Of a stretch of DNA of 27,927 nt, positions 13,919 to 21,856 are shown piece after piece (positions within the stretch are counted from its first letter, which is position 1; every line of letters starts with the position of its first letter). The stretch is from positions 1 to 27,927 of the forward strand of contig JBAQUG010000445.1 of NCBI GenBank assembly GCA_049297395.1. The letters are read 5' to 3'. A model generated the notes under the pieces. That model was not told the DNA's origin. It made no database searches and worked only from the letters and a program-made list of their open reading frames with translations. Source of the stretch: GWF2-50-93 sp049297395. GTDB taxonomy: Bacteria > Verrucomicrobiota > Lentisphaeria > Victivallales > GWF2-50-93. The position numbers and the translations under genes are program-made.

Positions 13919-15058
13919 ATGAAAAACTTCATTTTTGAGAGGCGCGACTGCGACTGCTGCGGCTCCAGGGACATTGAGGAACTCTCGTCGTATTCCATAA
14001 AAAACAGGACCCTTTCCGACATCTATCTCTGGAAGGTGCGGAACGTTATATGCCGAAAATGCGGGTTCGCGTTCGTCTCGCCTGTCCCCGGGAATGACAT
14101 GCTCAGGCAATACTACGGCGACTCGTTTGCGCTGGCGCAGGTCAACTATTCAATCGGGAAGCGCATGGATCTGATCAGGAAATACAGGACGGGGCGGACC
14201 CCGTCCTTCCTGGAGATAGGCGGGAACAACTCATCTGATTTCCATAAGGAGCTCTCGAAACATTTCAGTAAAATCTGCACTATGGAGATCAACCAGAGCT
14301 GCACGTCCGTGTACAGGAATGCCGGGGATGTACCGGATAATTCGATGGACATGGCGGCCGCCTACTTCGTGCTCGAGCACATAACCAGGCCCAGGGACTT
14401 CCTCCTCTCATACAGGAAGAAGCTCAAGGACGGGGGGGTACTGATAATGGAGATACCGAACTTGTACATCTACCCGCAGAATCCCGCAGGGATATTCCAG
14501 TGCGAGCATCTCAACCATTTCTCACCTGTGACCTTGCGCAATATGGCTGCGGCCTGCGGTTATGAGATGCTGGAGGTGAGCCAGAACGGATGCAGCAGGG
14601 TTTTCGGCTTTGTCGCAGTGCTAAGGAAGACAGGCAGGAAAGCCAGCGTTAAAACTGATCCAATGGAATACATGTACGGCAAATCCTGCATGCAGGAGGG
14701 CTATGAAAATATCTTGAGGCTCGATGAAAACATGGCTTCCGCGAGAAAAAGCATATTGTCGATGTCCAAGAAAGGGAAACCGGTAATCATATGGGGCGCC
14801 AACTGGATCTGCCTGAGGCTGCTCGATAATTTCAAGATTCCTGGGAACATAGTCCTGATAGACAAGGATCTGAAGAAAAGGGACTACATCAGGGACGTCC
14901 AGGTACATCTGCCTGAGGATGCGGTCAAGCGGATCAGGGAATCGTCTTTCTTCATAATAAACACAAGATACTATGCGGATGAAATAGTCGCCTGGATCGC
15001 AGAACATGCGAAAAGGAAGCTGCAGAAATCAGAATATTGCGTGCTTGACTACTATTGA
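13919..15058 (+). CDS. zinc-ribbon C-methyltransferase-like protein with C-terminal Rossmann domain (MT2)
   Basis: This 379-residue protein is three-part. The N-terminal zinc-binding region has Cys11, Cys14, Cys45 and Cys48 (CDCCGS...CRKCGF), a SAM domain follows, and the C-terminal part VIIWGANWICLRLLDNF... is a second nucleotide-binding-like fold ending KSEYCVLDYY. This order is that of the sugar C-methyltransferase family (putative zinc-binding, SAM and C-terminal methyltransferase domains). Motif I reads FLEIGGNNSSDF, unlike the usual E/DxGxGxG, so SAM binding may be altered. The ATG at 13919 is preferred to an upstream TTG at 13892. The gene ends at 15058, directly before the DUF4910 gene. 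Confidence 0.82.
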   Translation: MKNFIFERRDCDCCGSRDIEELSSYSIKNRTLSDIYLWKVRNVICRKCGFAFVSPVPGNDMLRQYYGDSFALAQVNYSIGKRMDLIRKYRTGRTPSFLEIGGNNSSDFHKELSKHFSKICTMEINQSCTSVYRNAGDVPDNSMDMAAAYFVLEHITRPRDFLLSYRKKLKDGGVLIMEIPNLYIYPQNPAGIFQCEHLNHFSPVTLRNMAAACGYEMLEVSQNGCSRVFGFVAVLRKTGRKASVKTDPMEYMYGKSCMQEGYENILRLDENMASARKSILSMSKKGKPVIIWGANWICLRLLDNFKIPGNIVLIDKDLKKRDYIRDVQVHLPEDAVKRIRESSFFIINTRYYADEIVAWIAEHAKRKLQKSEYCVLDYY

Positions 15059-15075
15059 AAGGATCACCATCAGAA

Positions 15076-16335
15076 ATGTACTCGCTTTTGAAAGAGCTTT
15101 TTCCGATCTGCAGGAGCATCACCGGCGATGGAGTCCGTGAAAGCCTGCGGATAATCAACAAGCGGATCCCCCTGCGGATCACGGAAGTTCCGAGCGGAAC
15201 GCGCTGCTTTGACTGGATAGTGCCGGATGAATGGGACATCAGTTCCGCATCGATAACGGATCCCCGGGGCAGGAAAATTGCGGACTTCGCAGACAGCAAT
15301 CTCCACGTGGTGAATTACAGCGAGCCTTTTTCCGGCACGCTGGAGCTGCACGAGCTCATGCCGCATCTCCATAGCATCCCGTCGCAGCCTGACGTGATCC
15401 CGTACAGGACGACTTATTACACGAGGCAATGGGGCTTCTGCCTGAGGCACAGGGATCTCCTCAAGCTGAAAAAGGGCAGATACAAGGTCGAAATCAGGTC
15501 CAGCCTGAAACCCGGTTCCCTGACCTTCGCCGACGCGGTCATACCAGGCAGGACTAAAAAGGAAATCATAATCTCGTCATACCTGTGCCACCCATCACTC
15601 GCCAACGATTCTATCTCCGGAGTGGCCGTAGCCACGCACCTGTACAAGCATATGAAGGCCAGGAAGGATAATCATTACAGCTACAGGTTCATCTTCGTAC
15701 CTGAGACGATCGGCTCGATCGCCTATCTTAAGATGCACAAGGCTCATTTCCTGAAGAACGTGTATGGCGGTTTCGTGCTGACATGCCTAGGCGATTCCGG
15801 TCCTTTCAACTACAAGAAGACCAGGCAGGGGGACCACGCGCTTGACAGGATATGCGAGAATGTCCTGAAACATTCAGGGCATCCATATAGGATAAGGGAG
15901 TTCTGGCTTCCGGGAAGCGACGAACGGCAGTATTCCTCGCCCGGGTTCAACATTCCTGTCGGATCGCTCATGAGATCGGTCTACGCTGAATTCAAGGAAT
16001 ACCACACTTCCGCCGACAACTTAAACTTCGTCAAGGAAAGCCATCTAGAAGGGACGCTGGAAATGTACAAGTCGGTGCTCGAGGCTGTCGAAAGCGATTT
16101 CCACTACGTCAACTTAAATCCCTTCTGCGAACTGCATCTCACGAAGCATGGACTGTACGACAATCCTCTGAAGAAGGATGACCCCATGTATATCAGGAAG
16201 ATACTGACCCTGCTGAACTTTTCGGACGGGCAGCATTCCCTCTGCGAGATCGCCGACAGGCTGGACGCGCCAATACTGGAGCTTGCAGAGCTGGCCAGAA
16301 TACTCGAACAAAAAAAACTGGTGAGGAAGACATGA
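15076..16335 (+). CDS. DUF4910 aminopeptidase-like protein with C-terminal winged helix
   Basis: This 419-residue protein begins MYSLLKELFPICRSITGDGVRESL, the typical start of the DUF4910/DUF2172 family, which is why I chose 15076 over the TTG at 15055. The core resembles a zinc M28-type aminopeptidase, with candidate metal ligands His172 and Asp178 (SYLCHPSLANDS), Glu210 (VPETIGS) and a later His in EYHTSADN. The last 60 residues form a small helical domain (ILTLLNFSDGQHSLCEIADRLDAP...LARILEQKKLV), like a winged helix. Such proteins recur in surface-glycan loci without a known reaction. A hydrolase or amide-forming role on an amino-acyl sugar is possible. It overlaps the aldolase gene by ATGA. 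Confidence 0.82.
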   Translation: MYSLLKELFPICRSITGDGVRESLRIINKRIPLRITEVPSGTRCFDWIVPDEWDISSASITDPRGRKIADFADSNLHVVNYSEPFSGTLELHELMPHLHSIPSQPDVIPYRTTYYTRQWGFCLRHRDLLKLKKGRYKVEIRSSLKPGSLTFADAVIPGRTKKEIIISSYLCHPSLANDSISGVAVATHLYKHMKARKDNHYSYRFIFVPETIGSIAYLKMHKAHFLKNVYGGFVLTCLGDSGPFNYKKTRQGDHALDRICENVLKHSGHPYRIREFWLPGSDERQYSSPGFNIPVGSLMRSVYAEFKEYHTSADNLNFVKESHLEGTLEMYKSVLEAVESDFHYVNLNPFCELHLTKHGLYDNPLKKDDPMYIRKILTLLNFSDGQHSLCEIADRLDAPILELAELARILEQKKLVRKT

Positions 16336-17396
16336 AGGAATTCAAGATTCTAGACTGCACGTTGAGGGATGGAAGCTACGTGAACCGTTTCCAGTTCGGC
16401 GTACATGAGACAAGATATGTCTGTTCCGAGCTGGAAAAATGCGGCATCGACTACATCGAAGTCGGGCACGGCCTCGGACTCGGCGCCTATAGGCTAGGCG
16501 GTGAATATGCGGCAGCGGCCACAGACGAGGAATATATCGGTGCGGCGGCTGAAGTCGTGAAGAAATCCGTGTTCGGCACCTTCTGCATCCCCGACATAGC
16601 AAAACTCGAGGATGTCGACATTGCAGGCAAATACGGCATGAAGCTGATAAGGATCGGCACGAATGTCGATGCGGTGGAATCGAGCAGGCCTTTTGTCGAA
16701 AGGGCGAAGAAATACGGAATGACGGTATGCGCCAACTACATGAAGTCATACTCAGTATCGCCAGAGGATTTCGTCAAGAAGGTCCGTCTCTCCAAATCCT
16801 ATGGCGTCGATATCATATATCTAGTAGACTCCGCCGGCGGAATGCTTCCGAACCAGGTCGAGTCATACATAAGGAACGTCAGGGACTCGGTCGAGATGAA
16901 AATAGGATTCCACGGACACAACAATCTCGGGCTTGCGGTGGCGAACTCCCTGGTCGCCCTCGACATGGGCGCATATTTCATAGACTGCTCGCTTCAGGGA
17001 CTCGGCAGAAGCGGTGGAAATGCGCCCACTGAACAGTTCGCCCTCATCATGTCCAGGCTGGGCAACAGCCATAATATGGACATTTTCAAACTTCTGGACC
17101 TTAGCTTCAACACTATCCAACCGCTTCTCCAGCAGACCGGACTTAACCCGATCGATCTCATTTCAGGATATGCGATGTTCCATTCCAGCTACATGCCACT
17201 TATCAGGAAATTCTCGCTGAAATACGACGTGGATCCGCGCTCCCTGATAATCGAGCTATGCAAGATTGACCAGGTGAACGCAGATCCTGCACTGATCGAG
17301 AAGATAGCCGCCGGACTGCCGAAGATAAAGACCGATTTCATCTACGGCAAATATCATCTTGAACGCTACTTTGTAAACGAACAACAGGTGAAATGA
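16332..17396 (+). CDS. HMGL-like (DRE-TIM) aldolase
   Basis: This 354-residue TIM-barrel enzyme is of the DRE-TIM metallolyase superfamily (HMG-CoA lyase, isopropylmalate synthase, 4-hydroxy-2-oxovalerate aldolase). The signature ILDCTLRDGSYVN supplies the metal ligand Asp8 with Arg12 and Asp13, and IGFHGHNNLGLAVANS gives His194 and His196. The alternating glycine-rich C-terminal segment GLGRSGGNAPTE is also conserved. Family members cleave or form carbon-carbon bonds next to a 2-oxo acid. In this block it could build or break a 4-hydroxy-2-oxo acid used as an acyl unit. The exact substrate is not predictable. It lies between the DUF4910 gene and the cyclase, with a four-base gap to the latter. 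Confidence 0.85.
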   Translation: MKEFKILDCTLRDGSYVNRFQFGVHETRYVCSELEKCGIDYIEVGHGLGLGAYRLGGEYAAAATDEEYIGAAAEVVKKSVFGTFCIPDIAKLEDVDIAGKYGMKLIRIGTNVDAVESSRPFVERAKKYGMTVCANYMKSYSVSPEDFVKKVRLSKSYGVDIIYLVDSAGGMLPNQVESYIRNVRDSVEMKIGFHGHNNLGLAVANSLVALDMGAYFIDCSLQGLGRSGGNAPTEQFALIMSRLGNSHNMDIFKLLDLSFNTIQPLLQQTGLNPIDLISGYAMFHSSYMPLIRKFSLKYDVDPRSLIIELCKIDQVNADPALIEKIAAGLPKIKTDFIYGKYHLERYFVNEQQVK

Positions 17397-17400
17397 CATC

Positions 17401-18057
17401 ATGAAACTTGTGGATCTCACTCTTCCTCTCAAGAAAGGCATGCCTTTCTACCCGTCCGGCCTCCATACGCCGTTTTCCGCGGAAAAGACCGCGGAGATCG
17501 GCGCCAATGGCAGGGAAATAAGAAGGCTCGAGATGGGTTCCCACTGTGGAACGCATATCGACGGAATGACCCATTTCCTCAAAAAAGGATGGTCGGTGGA
17601 CAAGATTCCGCTGTCAATCCTCGTAGGTCCGGCATACCTGGTGAATCTCGGAAACCTCCCGCAGGATTCCGTGATCAGCAGGAAGGACATCTCCGAGCGG
17701 CTTCCAAAAGGCAGGAAGATTGAGAGACTTCTGCTGCGTGCGGACTGGAGCCGTTTCTGGGAGAAGAAGCAGTATTTCAACGGATGGCCCCATCTCAGCG
17801 AGGACTGCTGCAGTTTCATAGCCGAAAGAGGGATAAGACTTGCAGGATTCGACTTCCCATCCCCAGATGAGTCCTTCACTGGAAAGAACCTTGATTCGCC
17901 AAACCACAAGTTCTTCCTGAAAAGAAAAATAGTCCTGATCGAATACCTGACCAACCTTGGAAAACTCAAACCTGGCAATGTCTTCCTGATCGCCCTTCCT
18001 CTCAGGATCGCCGGAGCGGATGGATCGCCGTCGAGAGTCATCGCCTACAACATTTGA
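17401..18057 (+). CDS. cyclase/kynurenine-formamidase family metal hydrolase
   Basis: This 218-residue member of the Cyclase family (PF04199) includes kynurenine formamidase and polyketide-type cyclases or hydrolases of small amides and lactones. The metal site HCGTHIDGMTH is complete (His48, His52, Asp54, His58). The N-terminus MKLVDLTLPLKKGMPFYP is the usual family beginning. AGGTGA lies about 8 bp before the ATG. It probably hydrolyses an amide or closes a ring on an intermediate of the tailoring pathway, rather than acting in tryptophan breakdown, because no tryptophan-pathway genes are near. The next methyltransferase begins eight bases after its stop. Confidence 0.85.
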   Translation: MKLVDLTLPLKKGMPFYPSGLHTPFSAEKTAEIGANGREIRRLEMGSHCGTHIDGMTHFLKKGWSVDKIPLSILVGPAYLVNLGNLPQDSVISRKDISERLPKGRKIERLLLRADWSRFWEKKQYFNGWPHLSEDCCSFIAERGIRLAGFDFPSPDESFTGKNLDSPNHKFFLKRKIVLIEYLTNLGKLKPGNVFLIALPLRIAGADGSPSRVIAYNI

Positions 18058-18064
18058 AGACAAC

Positions 18065-19195
18065 ATGAAATACACTATCACCGAACATGCAATCATAACG
18101 CAGCACGGAAACGGCAATGTGCTTTTCTACAATCTTCTTCTCAGAAAGGGGATCGTCGCTGAGACAAAGGCGTTCCAGGTGCTGTCGTCATTACTTGGGG
18201 ACGGAACAGCTTCCGGCAACTTGCCTCTGAAATTCGCAGACATCAGCTGCTTCTCCCTCTCTGACTGCCTGCTTGACAATCCCTCCGGCCTGTCCATTGT
18301 GAAACCGGACATGAGAAAATCATCTCCTGCCTCGGGTTTCGTGAAGCTCCTGATCGACTACAGCATTGTTTCGGACAGCGGCGCATACATGCAGAAGGCC
18401 GGCAAGAAAAAGAGCTTGTTCGACAACAACCATGTGGGAAACTTTCATCAGGACATAGGAAGATTCCTGATGGAGAACAAGAAGGGGACTCCGGAGGAAT
18501 GGTGGATCTACCAGAAGTTCAACAGGGATCTTGAAGGTGTGCGCAACACTCCATACCGCTGGGTGCAGAACAAGTTCCTTGACAAGTTCTTCCCGGAGGA
18601 TTTCAAGGGCAGAAAAGTCCTCGACTTCGGATGCGGTGTCGGCTACTACAGCAACTTCTTCAGGTCCAGGAACGCTGATGTCACAGGAGTGGATCCGAGC
18701 CATCTCTACGTAGAACTGGCCCGCAGGCATTTCCCCGAAGGCAGCAAGCTGAAATTTCTGGAACATTCCTTCGATACCGCCGATGACTTCAAATTCCTTG
18801 AAAAGAACAGCTACGACGTCATCTACCTGAGCGATGTACTTCTCTACTATTTCGAACCTTACAAGAAGATGGAGATCAGTCCCAGCGAACTGCTGAAGAT
18901 ATTAAAGAATCTGCTAAAGCCGAACGGCATGATATATGTGCTGGATCCGCACGGATGCTTCCATCTTCAGCCATGGATGGGGACCTCCATGCCGTTCCTC
19001 GTCAGCGGTGAATACAGGAACAGGAAATACAGGGTCACCCCTTCCCTAATGGAATTCTCGGTCGCAGTCGAAAAAAGCGGTCTTTCCATAAACAGGATAA
19101 GGGAGCTCTATTCAAACGAAAAATCCAAGGAGCAGAACAGGAATGTCACCAGGGAATTCCCCCTGTGGTGGCTGTTCGAGCTGAAGTCAAGATGA
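18065..19195 (+). CDS. SAM methyltransferase with unrecognised N-terminal domain (MT3)
   Basis: This 376-residue protein carries a SAM domain from about residue 140, with motif I VLDFGCGVGYY (185-195), the acidic post-I residue in VTGVDPSHLYV and a final segment PLWWLFELKSR. Residues 1 to about 80 do not resemble a methyltransferase. They contain two short strands and helices (MKYTITEHAIITQHGNGNVLF, then KAFQVLSSLLGDG), faintly like a PqqD/RRE-type peptide-binding module, but I cannot confirm this. The ATG at 18065 is chosen over the upstream frame opening at 18020, which overlaps the cyclase. It overlaps the AMP ligase start (ATGA at 19192). Confidence 0.8.
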   Translation: MKYTITEHAIITQHGNGNVLFYNLLLRKGIVAETKAFQVLSSLLGDGTASGNLPLKFADISCFSLSDCLLDNPSGLSIVKPDMRKSSPASGFVKLLIDYSIVSDSGAYMQKAGKKKSLFDNNHVGNFHQDIGRFLMENKKGTPEEWWIYQKFNRDLEGVRNTPYRWVQNKFLDKFFPEDFKGRKVLDFGCGVGYYSNFFRSRNADVTGVDPSHLYVELARRHFPEGSKLKFLEHSFDTADDFKFLEKNSYDVIYLSDVLLYYFEPYKKMEISPSELLKILKNLLKPNGMIYVLDPHGCFHLQPWMGTSMPFLVSGEYRNRKYRVTPSLMEFSVAVEKSGLSINRIRELYSNEKSKEQNRNVTREFPLWWLFELKSR

Positions 19196-20682
19196 TACCT
19201 TCCGACAATCCAGGCCGCATGATCAACCGCATACTGAAGGAGAACGCCGGCAAGATCTTCTTCATAGACGGTAGAAACGACTGTTCGTACACCTACGGTG
19301 AACTGTACGGAATGTGCTCAAGTTTCAGGAGGAAACTGGGCGAATGTTCCGGAAAATCTCCGGTCGATGTCGCGGTCATACTCAGGGATCAGTCTTCATA
19401 CATGCCCGTACTGCTGGCATGCTGGAGCACCGGAAGGATCCCGTCTATAATAGATCCGAACGCGGCATCCGAGAAGTTCGAGACCCTCAACAGCCTGATA
19501 AAGTTCAAGTCCATAATAACTGATTTCGATCTTGCGCCGGGATATTCCCGTCTTCCGGCGCACAGATACGTCCACGAAATACCTTCCGGTGCAAACAAGG
19601 CGGCGGCAATTGAAATCAAGCTCCACCGCAGGAGCCCTTTCGTAATCCTGTTCACTTCCGGATCGACCGGAATTCCAAAATGCGTGCCTCTGTCGCTCGA
19701 GAACATCACCAGCAACACAAGGGCTTTCTCAAACAGGCTGGGCATAAACGGGACCGACTGTTTCCTCTGCACCTCTCCTCCCTGGTATGCACACGGCCTG
19801 TACAACAGCCTGCTTTCTTCGTTCTTCCTCGGTGCAAAGACACTGTCGCCCGGCATACTGAACGTCATGAACTGCGGACTGTCCCTGGACAAGTCCGGAA
19901 AATACGGTGCGAACATATACCATCTGATGCCCTCGATGCTCAAGATACTGACCATGGTCGGAAGGAAGATCAGTTCCGGACTTCCAGAGTTCAAACATGT
20001 GATATGCGGGACGGCAAGGCTGGAGAAAAAGGACAAGGAGGATTTCGAGTCCCTGTTTGGAATTCCGGTGACACAGCAGTATGGGATGACCGAAACCTTG
20101 TTCATGTGCGTGAACGACCGCGGCCAGGACAAGTATTCCGAATCGGTCGGCAGGCCGGTCGGATGCAAGCTGAAGATCGTTGGCGCCGGAGGAAAGACCC
20201 TCGGGAAGAACGAGACAGGCGAAGTCATCTGCAGGTCTGACAGCATGTACGGCTCCTACTATTACCAGGAGGAGGAGACTGCAGCTTCATATGCTGGCGG
20301 ATGGTTCCACACGGGCGACTCCGGTTTCTTCAATGATGAGAACTACCTTTTCATAACAGGCCGCCTGAAGGAGATCATAAAGAAAGGCGGAGTAAACGTC
20401 AATCCCAACGAGATAGACGGAGTGCTCCTGAAATCCCCGCTGCTGAAGCAGGCTAAGACCATAGGGATTCCGGACAGCACCTATGGCGAGGAGATCGTCT
20501 CGTTCGCGGTGAAAGCAAGCAAGGGCGCCACCGAGGCAAAGCTGATCTCCCTATGCAGGAAGAATCTTCCCGCCACACATGTCCCGAAACGGATATTCCT
20601 CATCGATGAAATGCCACTCACTTCGACGGGCAAGGTTTCAAGCTCAAGCTTGGCCTCCCTCGCAAAATCAAAAGGAGAATGA
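19192..20682 (+). CDS. AMP-forming acyl/amino-acyl ligase (ANL superfamily)
   Basis: This 496-residue adenylate-forming enzyme has the P-loop motif FVILFTSGSTGIPK (TSGSTG at 155-160, Lys163), QQYGMTET (about 290-297), GWFHTGDSG, the hinge GRLKEIIKKGGVNVNP and the C-terminal catalytic Lys in TSTGKVS. These are all the core motifs of an active ligase that adenylates a carboxylate and passes it to a thiol. The gene is followed after three bases by a free acyl carrier protein, so it should charge that protein, using ATP and an acyl substrate made by the upstream genes. The start at 19192 overlaps the preceding stop as ATGA. Substrate specificity is not readable. Confidence 0.9.
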   Translation: MIPSDNPGRMINRILKENAGKIFFIDGRNDCSYTYGELYGMCSSFRRKLGECSGKSPVDVAVILRDQSSYMPVLLACWSTGRIPSIIDPNAASEKFETLNSLIKFKSIITDFDLAPGYSRLPAHRYVHEIPSGANKAAAIEIKLHRRSPFVILFTSGSTGIPKCVPLSLENITSNTRAFSNRLGINGTDCFLCTSPPWYAHGLYNSLLSSFFLGAKTLSPGILNVMNCGLSLDKSGKYGANIYHLMPSMLKILTMVGRKISSGLPEFKHVICGTARLEKKDKEDFESLFGIPVTQQYGMTETLFMCVNDRGQDKYSESVGRPVGCKLKIVGAGGKTLGKNETGEVICRSDSMYGSYYYQEEETAASYAGGWFHTGDSGFFNDENYLFITGRLKEIIKKGGVNVNPNEIDGVLLKSPLLKQAKTIGIPDSTYGEEIVSFAVKASKGATEAKLISLCRKNLPATHVPKRIFLIDEMPLTSTGKVSSSSLASLAKSKGE

Positions 20683-20685
20683 AAT

Positions 20686-20943
20686 ATGCCTGCAAAGAAC
20701 ATGCCGAAAATAACAAAGATCATCAAGAACATTTCCAAGAACAGGTCTGTTGCCCCTGATGTGAAACTGCTTGATTCAGGAGTGCTTGACAGCCTCATGA
20801 CAATGAAGCTCATCGAGATGCTGGAGAAGGAGTTCAAGGTATCCATCCCGAATGACGAGTTCACGCATTTCAACTTCAACACGATCAAGGCCATGTCGGA
20901 ACTTGTGGACCGTCTCAGCGCAAAGGAAAGCAAAAAGAAATAA
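20686..20943 (+). CDS. stand-alone acyl carrier protein
   Basis: This 85-residue four-helix acyl carrier protein has the phosphopantetheine attachment Ser36 in LLDSGVLDSLMTMKLIEMLE. GGAG (20674-20677) lies 8 bp before the ATG. It is more basic at both ends than a fatty-acid AcpP, as free carrier proteins in secondary pathways often are. It sits between the ligase that would load it and an AAC(3)-like acyltransferase that would unload it (its TAA overlaps the next ATG by one base). No fatty acid synthase genes are present except the KAS III at 2818, so a dedicated tailoring role is likely. Confidence 0.92.
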   Translation: MPAKNMPKITKIIKNISKNRSVAPDVKLLDSGVLDSLMTMKLIEMLEKEFKVSIPNDEFTHFNFNTIKAMSELVDRLSAKESKKK

Positions 20944-21833
20944 TGGGAATCCTATTCAGGGCTGACAGCGGCAACTATACGGACAGGGATTTTGAAGCCG
21001 TGCTTTCACGACTGGACCTTTCCGGAAAGGCGGTGCTTGTCTATTCGCGTCTCCTGAGCTTCGGGCGGTTGACCGGAGAAGACGCCGTGAAATCGATGGT
21101 CCTCGGACTGAAAAGGCGTATCGGCGCAGGAGGCACCCTCTGCATTCCCGCCTACAGTTTCAGCGGCTACAACAGCGAAGTGTATGATCCCGCAAATTCC
21201 AGGTGCATAGTCGGCCAGCTAGGCGAGACCGCCAGGAAAATGCGTGGATTCAAGAGGACTTTCCATCCAGTATATTCCCATGCGGTGTGGGGAAGGCATT
21301 CGAAATACCTGCTGTCACAGAATCCGCACAGCTCATTCGGGGATGATTCGTTCTTCGAACTGTTCTCTAAAATAGAAGGTTCGTGCGTCCTCTTCCTCGG
21401 AACTACGCTCAGCACGGCAACCATTGTCCACCGCTATGACCAGCATTGCGCCGCGAAAGGACGGTTCCTCAAGAATTTCACGGCAAAGTGCCTCACGGAT
21501 GGCAAAGTGTCCGAAATGCAGTTTGACTCGTTCGTAAAGGACTATGAATACTACAATGGAAGGGTGAACTGCCTTGCACCTCTGGAAGTGCTCGCCGACG
21601 ACCTGGGCATCATCCAGAGGGAGAGGTTTGCGAACGACTGGATCCACATGGTTTCCGAGAAGAATTTCAGGGACATTTATTCAATGTTCCTGATGAACGG
21701 AATGACCGACAAGCTAATAGGCAGCGTCGCCGACTTCCAGGAATACTACCATAAGAATAATTTCCGTTATTACATGGACAGGATTTCAAAGAAGGATCTG
21801 TCCCTTTTCAAGAAACTATTAAAGCTGAAATAA
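20943..21833 (+). CDS. AAC(3)-fold N-acyltransferase
   Basis: This 296-residue member of the aminoglycoside 3-N-acetyltransferase fold family (PF02522) has FHPVYSHAVWG (His108 and His113), the FGDDSFFEL segment and VLFLGTTLSTATIVHRYDQ (His163), which match the HPxHSxAAxG, PFGxxSxxxKL and LLLGxxxxxnTxlH motifs of the family. Relatives in secondary-metabolite and glycan loci acylate amines from acyl-CoA or acyl-ACP. Its gene overlaps that of the acyl carrier protein, so it is the likely transferase that moves the ACP-bound acyl group to an amino sugar. Antibiotic resistance is not indicated. A purely acetyl-CoA-dependent activity is the main alternative. Confidence 0.85.
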   Translation: MGILFRADSGNYTDRDFEAVLSRLDLSGKAVLVYSRLLSFGRLTGEDAVKSMVLGLKRRIGAGGTLCIPAYSFSGYNSEVYDPANSRCIVGQLGETARKMRGFKRTFHPVYSHAVWGRHSKYLLSQNPHSSFGDDSFFELFSKIEGSCVLFLGTTLSTATIVHRYDQHCAAKGRFLKNFTAKCLTDGKVSEMQFDSFVKDYEYYNGRVNCLAPLEVLADDLGIIQRERFANDWIHMVSEKNFRDIYSMFLMNGMTDKLIGSVADFQEYYHKNNFRYYMDRISKKDLSLFKKLLKLK

Positions 21834-21856
21834 ATTAAACCCATGGAATTTCCATC

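Noticed and set aside
17401..18057. kynurenine formamidase of tryptophan breakdown
   Set aside because: The metal motif fits, but no other tryptophan-pathway gene is nearby and the gene is embedded in the tailoring operon.
20943..21833. aminoglycoside resistance gene
   Set aside because: The AAC(3) fold is clear, but the gene overlaps an acyl carrier protein gene in a glycan locus, which fits sugar N-acylation rather than drug resistance.
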